DNA of 64,000 nucleotides from Hymenoscyphus infarciens (Eukaryota; Ascomycota; Leotiomycetes; Helotiales; Helotiaceae), in assembly GCA_001414345.1 (NCBI GenBank), contig LLCB01000049.1, positions 62,001 through 126,000 of the forward strand, given 5' to 3'. The notes beneath the pieces were generated by a model that did no database searches, had not been told where the DNA came from, and saw only the letters and a list, made by a program, of their open reading frames with translations. Positions 59,330 to 64,000 of this stretch are shown one piece after another. A program made the translations under genes and the position numbers. The first letter of the stretch is position 1. Each line of letters opens with the position of its first letter.

Positions 59330-59863
59330 TTTGGAATGTCGTGTGAACCTATTCGGTGTTTTTGGAGCTCGATTCTCGAAATGGATCTTTGTGAACCTCA
59401 CTGTGTTCGTTTCGGGATGAGAGATGTTCGAAGAACCAATGATCGGAGAATTATTCAGATATGCTTAACAATGGATTGTTCCTAGCTAGGTCTAGTTTGA
59501 CCTTTCTTGTTGCACAAAACTTCGAAATGCCTTGGTGGGGCAGTTATGGAGCGAGGTGGGAGGGGGATCACCAATAAGAGGAGGCCCCACACTGTACTTT
59601 TGAGGTTATGCAGTGGAATATGCATAAGTATGTTGTCACTTTGGGGTAAATTCATAGCTGCAAGTGACTTGTTCTCACCACGGGCATGCAAAAGTAACCG
59701 AGCCCCGACCCTTACTAAGGCTCGGGCTCGGTTAAATCGGCATGCCCGTGGTGCTTGTTCTAGAATTGGCAAGGTAAGGGTCCGATTGTGAAGCTCAACG
59801 AAGCACATATCACCGACAGGAATTTGTTTCTGAGGCTGTTGAGGTCAACTCATGATTTGAAAG
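59330..59863. promoter_or_regulatory. Bidirectional promoter of Fe-ADH and thiolase genes
   Basis: The two start codons face away from each other with 534 bp between them. A 78-bp hAT-like MITE sits in it (59676-59753). No other element could be assigned by eye. A shared promoter would explain co-regulation, but that is inference from layout. Confidence 0.55.
59676..59753. mobile_element. hAT-like MITE, 78 bp, with 8-bp target duplication
   Basis: The element begins CACCACGGGCATGC and ends with the exact reverse complement (14-bp perfect termini), with a second complementary pair inside (AACCGAGCCCCGA and TCGGGCTCGGTT), so it folds fully. Flanking it on both sides is CTTGTTCT (59668-59675 and 59754-59761), an 8-bp direct repeat, the hallmark of hAT-superfamily insertion. 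It is non-coding. It lies in the promoter shared by the dehydrogenase and thiolase genes, about 110 bp before the thiolase ATG. Confidence 0.88.
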
Positions 59864-61195
59864 ATGACGACTCTATCTAATGCCGCAAGAAGCATTACTT
59901 CAAAACTTCCTAGTGATGTGGTGATTCTTTCTGCGGTTCGCAGTCCAGTGACTCGAGCTTTCAAAGGGGGGTTTCGCGATGCGTGGCCGGAGGATCTGAT
60001 TGGACCTGTGAGTATGTATCTTTTCCCTTCGTTCAATTAAATCTACTAACTTCCTGCCTCACAGGTCATGAAAGCTGCGGTAACTCGAGCAAACATCTCA
60101 CCAAAAGACGTCCAAGATGTCCTCATCGGCAACGTCCTCGCTGAACTCGGATTTGCCAAAACAGGTAGAATGGCATTAAACCACGCCGGCTTTCCAAATA
60201 CCACAACTTTTCATACTGTCAATAGACAATGCTCGTCTAGTTTGCAGGCTATCACTCATCTTTCGCATGCTATTATGGTGGGTCAGATTGAGGTTGGTCT
60301 TGCGGGAGGCGTGGAATCTATGTCGAGGAATTATAAGGCTTCGAGAGGTATTCCTCAAGATCTATCACCGAGATTGAGGAACAGTGAGGTGGTGCATGCG
60401 AAGGATTGTATAATGCCTATGGGGATTACCAGTGAGAATGTGGCGGAGAGATTTGGGATATCGAGGCAGATGCAGGATGGGTTTGCTTTTGAGAGTCAGA
60501 GGAGAGCTAGTGCTGCGAGAGGGGAAGGGCGGTTCGATAAGGAAATAGTTGGTATAGAAACTATCAATGCTAGCGAAAACGGGAAGGAGGAACGGGTGGT
60601 TGTGAGTAAGGATGATGGGATTAGAGATGGTTTGACTTTGGAAAAGATCAAATCTATGAAAGCTGCTTTCAAAGAAGGTGGAGGGAGTACTGCTGGGAAC
60701 TCGTGAGTCTTCCCAAGACCTTCGAAAAGACACCAACTAACGTCATGGAAAAGTTCACAAATATCAGATGGTGCCGCAGCAACTATTCTATGTCGACGTT
60801 CTTGGGCCGACGCTCGAGGCCTCAAACCCATCGGCCGATTTCTAGGAACACAAGTCGCAGGGTGTGAACCTTCACTGATGGGAATATCACCCGTTTACGC
60901 GATTCCGGCACTTCTCAAACACACGGGTTTCTTACTATCAGACATCGACATTATCGAACTCAACGAGGCATTTGCAAGTCAAGCAATCTACTGCATTCAG
61001 GAATTGGGGTTGGATGAGAAGAAAGTTAATCCTAATGGTGGAGCGATTGCTATTGGGCATCCGACCGGTGCTACGGGTGCCAGGCAGTTGGCTACTTTGA
61101 TGAATGAACTTGATAGGACGGGAAAAGAGGTTGGGGTTGTGAGTATGTGTGCTAGTACTGGGATTGGAGTTGCTAGTTTATTTGTGAAGGAATGA
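59864..61195 (+). CDS. 3-ketoacyl-CoA thiolase (acetyl-CoA acyltransferase), probable 3-oxoadipyl-CoA thiolase
   Basis: Three exons (59864-60007, 60065-60702, 60754-61195) with introns of 57 and 51 bp give 407 aa. The thiolase active site is complete: VNRQCSSSLQ with the nucleophilic Cys at about 104, NEAFASQAI, AIGHPTGATG with His at about 365 and VVSMCASTGIGVA with the second Cys at about 392. The enzyme splits a 3-ketoacyl-CoA with CoA to give acetyl-CoA. The C-terminus (SLFVKE) has no PTS1, and the N-terminus (MTTLSNAARSITSKLPSDVV) has no clear PTS2, unlike peroxisomal beta-oxidation thiolases; its location is open. In the cluster the most economical substrate is 3-oxoadipyl-CoA, the product of the CoA-transferase. 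It is transcribed away from the dehydrogenase gene. Confidence 0.93.
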
Positions 61196-61931
61196 GAGGA
61201 GTTGCTAGTTTCTCAAAAAAGGAAGACAAAGCCAAATAGGCTCTAGACTCTGCATTTAGAGCCAACAATCGGAAGATGAAAATGAGAAAGCAAGACGTTT
61301 GACCCAATGAATTTCAATATTTTCATATCATGTGAGTTCCTTCATCTCAAACTTGTTGGTTCCTTGTTGCCTCTCGCCTTCTAATTCTTGGAAGTCAATT
61401 CACAAGAAACTAGCTAGACAGCTGTCAATTGAGTTTCAGGTACCACCAAGGTTAAACCCCCACATCAGCGGGGTCCGGTACAAGCCCCACCCGTTAAACA
61501 ACACGTCTGGTATCACTACTATCCCCCCCCCCTTAAGTATTTGTAAAGTGGGTCGAGTGGAGACTGGGGGAGGCTGTGTAAAGTCCTGGTAAGGTCAGGG
61601 TGTTTAGCTAATAGAAGCTTCTTTACCATTCTATTTTTTAACTTTGACTCTGCTTATTGGCTTAGCGCTTTGACATTACACAGGACCCGCAAAGTGGGGA
61701 TTACAAATACTTAAGGGGGGGGGATAGTAACATCGCTTCTCACGACTAGCTAGTGGTACATGACCGGTACCAAGCTAGGGTCGGATGTTTCTGGTGTCTG
61801 TGGGTGGTTTTCTATTTTCTTTTCGTGAAGTGTGTTGTTCAATTACTCATCTCTCGTATCCATAGAATCATCACAAAAGTGGGGTGTGACGCAGGAATTA
61901 ACGTTACTTTTCTTTTTTTTTTGGAGGAAAA
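61196..61931. other. Intergenic between thiolase and cycloisomerase-like gene
   Basis: Carries a MITE (61517-61729) and the promoter of the last gene. I see no gene. Confidence 0.5.
61517..61729. mobile_element. MITE, 213 bp, TA-flanked, C/G-tract termini
   Basis: The left end reads TACTATC, then a C run and CTTAAGTATTTGTAA; the right end is the reverse complement with a G run of slightly different length. The terminal repeats are about 31 bp and begin with TA, as expected for TA target duplication of a Tc1/mariner-type element. The middle is non-coding. It is not related by eye to the CTTCGTCCC family. It lies about 200 bp upstream of the cycloisomerase-like start. Confidence 0.75.
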
Positions 61932-63633
61932 ATGATTCCTCAAACATTTCGTCGTCTTCTAGTCTCATCATCTCCAAAAATTGTCTGGAATAGCACTCTG
62001 AGAGTTCCAGTACGGATAACTCACATTCCTCAACATCGCAGAATGAATGTTTCGGCTATTGATTCGAGGATCTTTCGATCTTTGTTTGGGACTGAGGAAA
62101 TTAGAAATGTATGTCTTATTTCATTTTCTAGTATAAGAATTTAAAGAGAAAACTCGAAGATCTATACTGCAAGTGGGAGGGAAAAAGGTCTAATTTTACA
62201 TGTACGAGCGTACATTTCTCACGCAATGAGCTTGAGAAAAAGCTTCCAGAATTCATTCGCTTGTAGTCTAAAGATACCTTGGTTATGAAAAACCATATCC
62301 ATCCCCGTTCAAACCCCCTAGACTAACAAGCAAAACGAAGGTATTCTCAGACACTTCCTACATCCACCAATGCATCGCCGTAGAATTAGCCCTCGCCCGC
62401 GCCCAATCAACCCTTTCAATTATTCCCCCTCAAACCGGAGCCAAACTCACTTCCACCCTGAGGGATTCCGCTCCATCCCTAGATTACTCCAAACTTGAAG
62501 TGGAAACCGAAATAGTAGGCTACCCAATTCTCCCCCTCATCACGCAATTACAAAGTCTAGCCGATGAAGAAAGTGGGAAATACATACATTGGGGCGCCAC
62601 AACACAAGATATCATGGACACAGCTTCTGTGTTGCAGATGAAGAAGGGGCTTGAGATTGTCGAGAGAATCTTGAAAGATGTGATTAAAGCTTTGGAGGGG
62701 CTGAGTGAGAAACACAAGGATGTGATTATGGCGGGACGAACGCATTTACAACATGCTCTTCCTGTTACTTTTGGGTATAAATGTGCCGTCTGGTTATCAT
62801 CCTTTCAACGCCATCTTGAGAGGTTGGAGCAGTTGAAACCCAGAGCTTTGTTAGTTCAGTACGGAGGAGCAGCCGGAACGCTCGCCTCCCTTGGATCTCA
62901 AGATGATGTGGGACTCAAAGTTCGGGCAGAATTGGCGAAAGAATTAGATCTTGAAAATCCATCAATAACCTGGCATGTAGCCCGTGATGGCCCAGCTGAG
63001 ATCCTGAACTTCCTCGCTTTGCTGGGAGGAAGTCTAGGGAAAGTGGCATTGGACATCATGATCCTCTCATCCAACGAATTCGGTGAGGTATCCGAGCCTT
63101 TCGTTCCCCATCGCGGAGCTTCCTCGACCATGCCTCAAAAACGAAATCCCATTTCCAGCGAGTTGATGCTCGCAGCCTCAAAGGTTCTCCGAGCAAATGC
63201 AGGATTGGGACTCGATGCGATGATCTGTGATTTCGAAAGAGCGTCTGGGCCTTGGCATCTAGAATGGGTGTCCATACCCTCTTCTTTTGTCATGGCGGTT
63301 GGTGCTTTACACCAAGCTGACTTTGTACTCTCCGGTTTGGTGGTGCACGAACAGGTTATGGAGAGAAATTTGAAGAGTAGTAGGGGGTTGATTGTTGGCG
63401 AGGCAGTGATGATGGGACTTGCTCCTCATCTTGGGAGAGGGAGGAGCCACGATGTTGTTTATGAAGCCTGCAAGAAAGCAATCGAGGAGAGTAAGAGTCT
63501 CTTTGAGGTGTTGGTGACGGAGGAGGAGGTTGTCAAGTGTCTTGGTGAGGAGGGGCTGGGGGCTTTGTGTGAGGAGAAGGAGTATCTTGGAATGGCCGGG
63601 AGGATGGTTGACGAAGTTTTGAGTAAGAAGTAG
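61932..63633 (+). CDS. 3-carboxy-cis,cis-muconate-cycloisomerase-like enzyme (fumarase/aspartase superfamily)
   Basis: Two exons (61932-62108, 62341-63633) give 489 aa. The superfamily signature SSTMPQKRNPISSEL lies at about residues 320-334, and GATTQDIMDTA and RTHLQHALPVTFG mark the other two conserved regions. Overall layout and the RIFRSLFGTEEIRNVFSD start match PcaB-type 3-carboxymuconate cycloisomerases, which bacteria use in the protocatechuate branch; the classical fungal enzyme has an unrelated seven-bladed propeller fold. Adenylosuccinate lyase or an argininosuccinate-lyase-like role is less likely from the motifs. The first ATG gives a basic, Ser/Arg-rich extension that could be a mitochondrial presequence; the internal Met at about 38 gives the usual family length of about 450. 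The intron is 232 bp, long for this window, with CTAAC branch and CGAAG acceptor. Confidence 0.85.
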
Positions 63634-64000
63634 AGTGAGCCACACAGGCTTATCTTGCTTGCACTCCTTCTATAGTTGTATATAAAATCCAAAATCATAA
63701 AAACTGGGTCTCACAGGAGGATTTCATAAGCTTGAAGCCTTGGGGGGAGGGGGGGGGAGGAGAAGAAAGATAACTCGCGTTCTTGGGACTCCGTCCACAA
63801 TTCATGCGATGACTTTGATAGTGGTTATCTGAGTTAGCGTCAATAAAGTCGACTTTCTATTTTACTTAGCATAAGCGAGACATTGGACTCGAACAAATCA
63901 AGTTCCGACGACTATATTCTGATTCCAGAGATAAGTGTCTGAAAACTGTTACTGTTCCAATCCAAGTGAAACACGCAAGTCAAGTCAATGAACTTTCGAT
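63634..64000. other. 3' flank of the cycloisomerase-like gene
   Basis: A G-rich tract lies at about 63738-63762. No gene is seen before the window ends. Confidence 0.4.

Noticed and set aside
59864..61195. Peroxisomal targeting of the thiolase
   Set aside because: No PTS1 at the C-terminus and no clear PTS2 at the N-terminus.
1..64000. CRISPR arrays, rRNA genes, bacterial-type operons
   Set aside because: No regularly spaced direct repeats with unique spacers, no rRNA-like stretch, and all genes are monocistronic with spliceosomal introns or single exons.

Overview
The window is nuclear DNA of a filamentous ascomycete (Pezizomycotina). The evidence is a set of protein-coding genes with short introns (mostly 46-80 bp, GT..AG, CTAA(C/T) branch-like sites), typical fungal secreted proteins (WSC-domain protein, GH5 endoglucanase, heme-thiolate peroxidase, phytase-like esterase, each with a signal peptide), and a long AT-rich block in which CA and TG dinucleotides are almost absent, as RIP (repeat-induced point mutation) leaves behind. 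A leotiomycete (Sclerotinia/Botrytis-like or other Helotiales) is my best guess from overall character, but that is inference. There are no bacterial operons, CRISPR arrays or rRNA genes, and I recognised no tRNA.

Layout. 1-900: RIP-type AT-rich edge with a small hairpin element. 1.0-5.3 kb: a nucleoside-hydrolase-like gene and a PTR2 oligopeptide transporter whose ATG sits in a 4-nt first exon. 5.3-15.4 kb: gene-poor, with two copies of a MITE, an aminoglycoside-phosphotransferase-like gene broken by one TAG, and a decayed STAND/NACHT-type gene. 15.5-20.3 kb: secreted heme-thiolate peroxidase, a repeat protein frame without ATG, and a secreted WSC protein. 21.1-25.2 kb: a possible small zinc-ribbon protein and the replicative helicase subunit MCM4. 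25.5-36.7 kb: a small conserved-looking gene without a clear start, a phytase-like esterase, a membrane-anchored PAF-acetylhydrolase-like protein, a GPI-anchored-looking GH5 endoglucanase and a 669-aa unknown protein. 36.7-39.8 kb: intergenic DNA with microsatellites. 39.8-52.8 kb: a RIP island holding a large inverted repeat and a degenerate LINE whose RT and C-terminal cysteine/histidine region can still be read on the minus strand. 53.0-54.3 kb: a hypothetical gene whose 5' end is missing next to the island.

55.7-63.6 kb is the most coherent part. Four genes lie together: a succinyl-CoA:3-oxoacid CoA-transferase (+), an iron-containing alcohol dehydrogenase/maleylacetate-reductase family enzyme (-), a 3-ketoacyl-CoA-thiolase (+) and a fumarase-superfamily 3-carboxymuconate-cycloisomerase-like enzyme (+). 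In order these can make and consume 3-oxoadipate, so I infer a lower aromatic-catabolism (3-oxoadipate/hydroxyquinol) cluster. The dehydrogenase and thiolase share a divergent promoter of about 530 bp that carries a hAT-like MITE with an 8-bp target duplication, and a second, TA-flanked MITE lies between the thiolase and the cycloisomerase gene.

Exon joins were deduced by hand from frame, splice consensus and remembered family patterns. They close in frame to full-length proteins for ten genes: nucleoside hydrolase 468 aa, PTR2 632, peroxidase 237, WSC 674, MCM4 1025, phytase-like 494, GH5 482, CoA-transferase 503, Fe-ADH 391 and thiolase 407. The cycloisomerase-like gene gives 489 aa.
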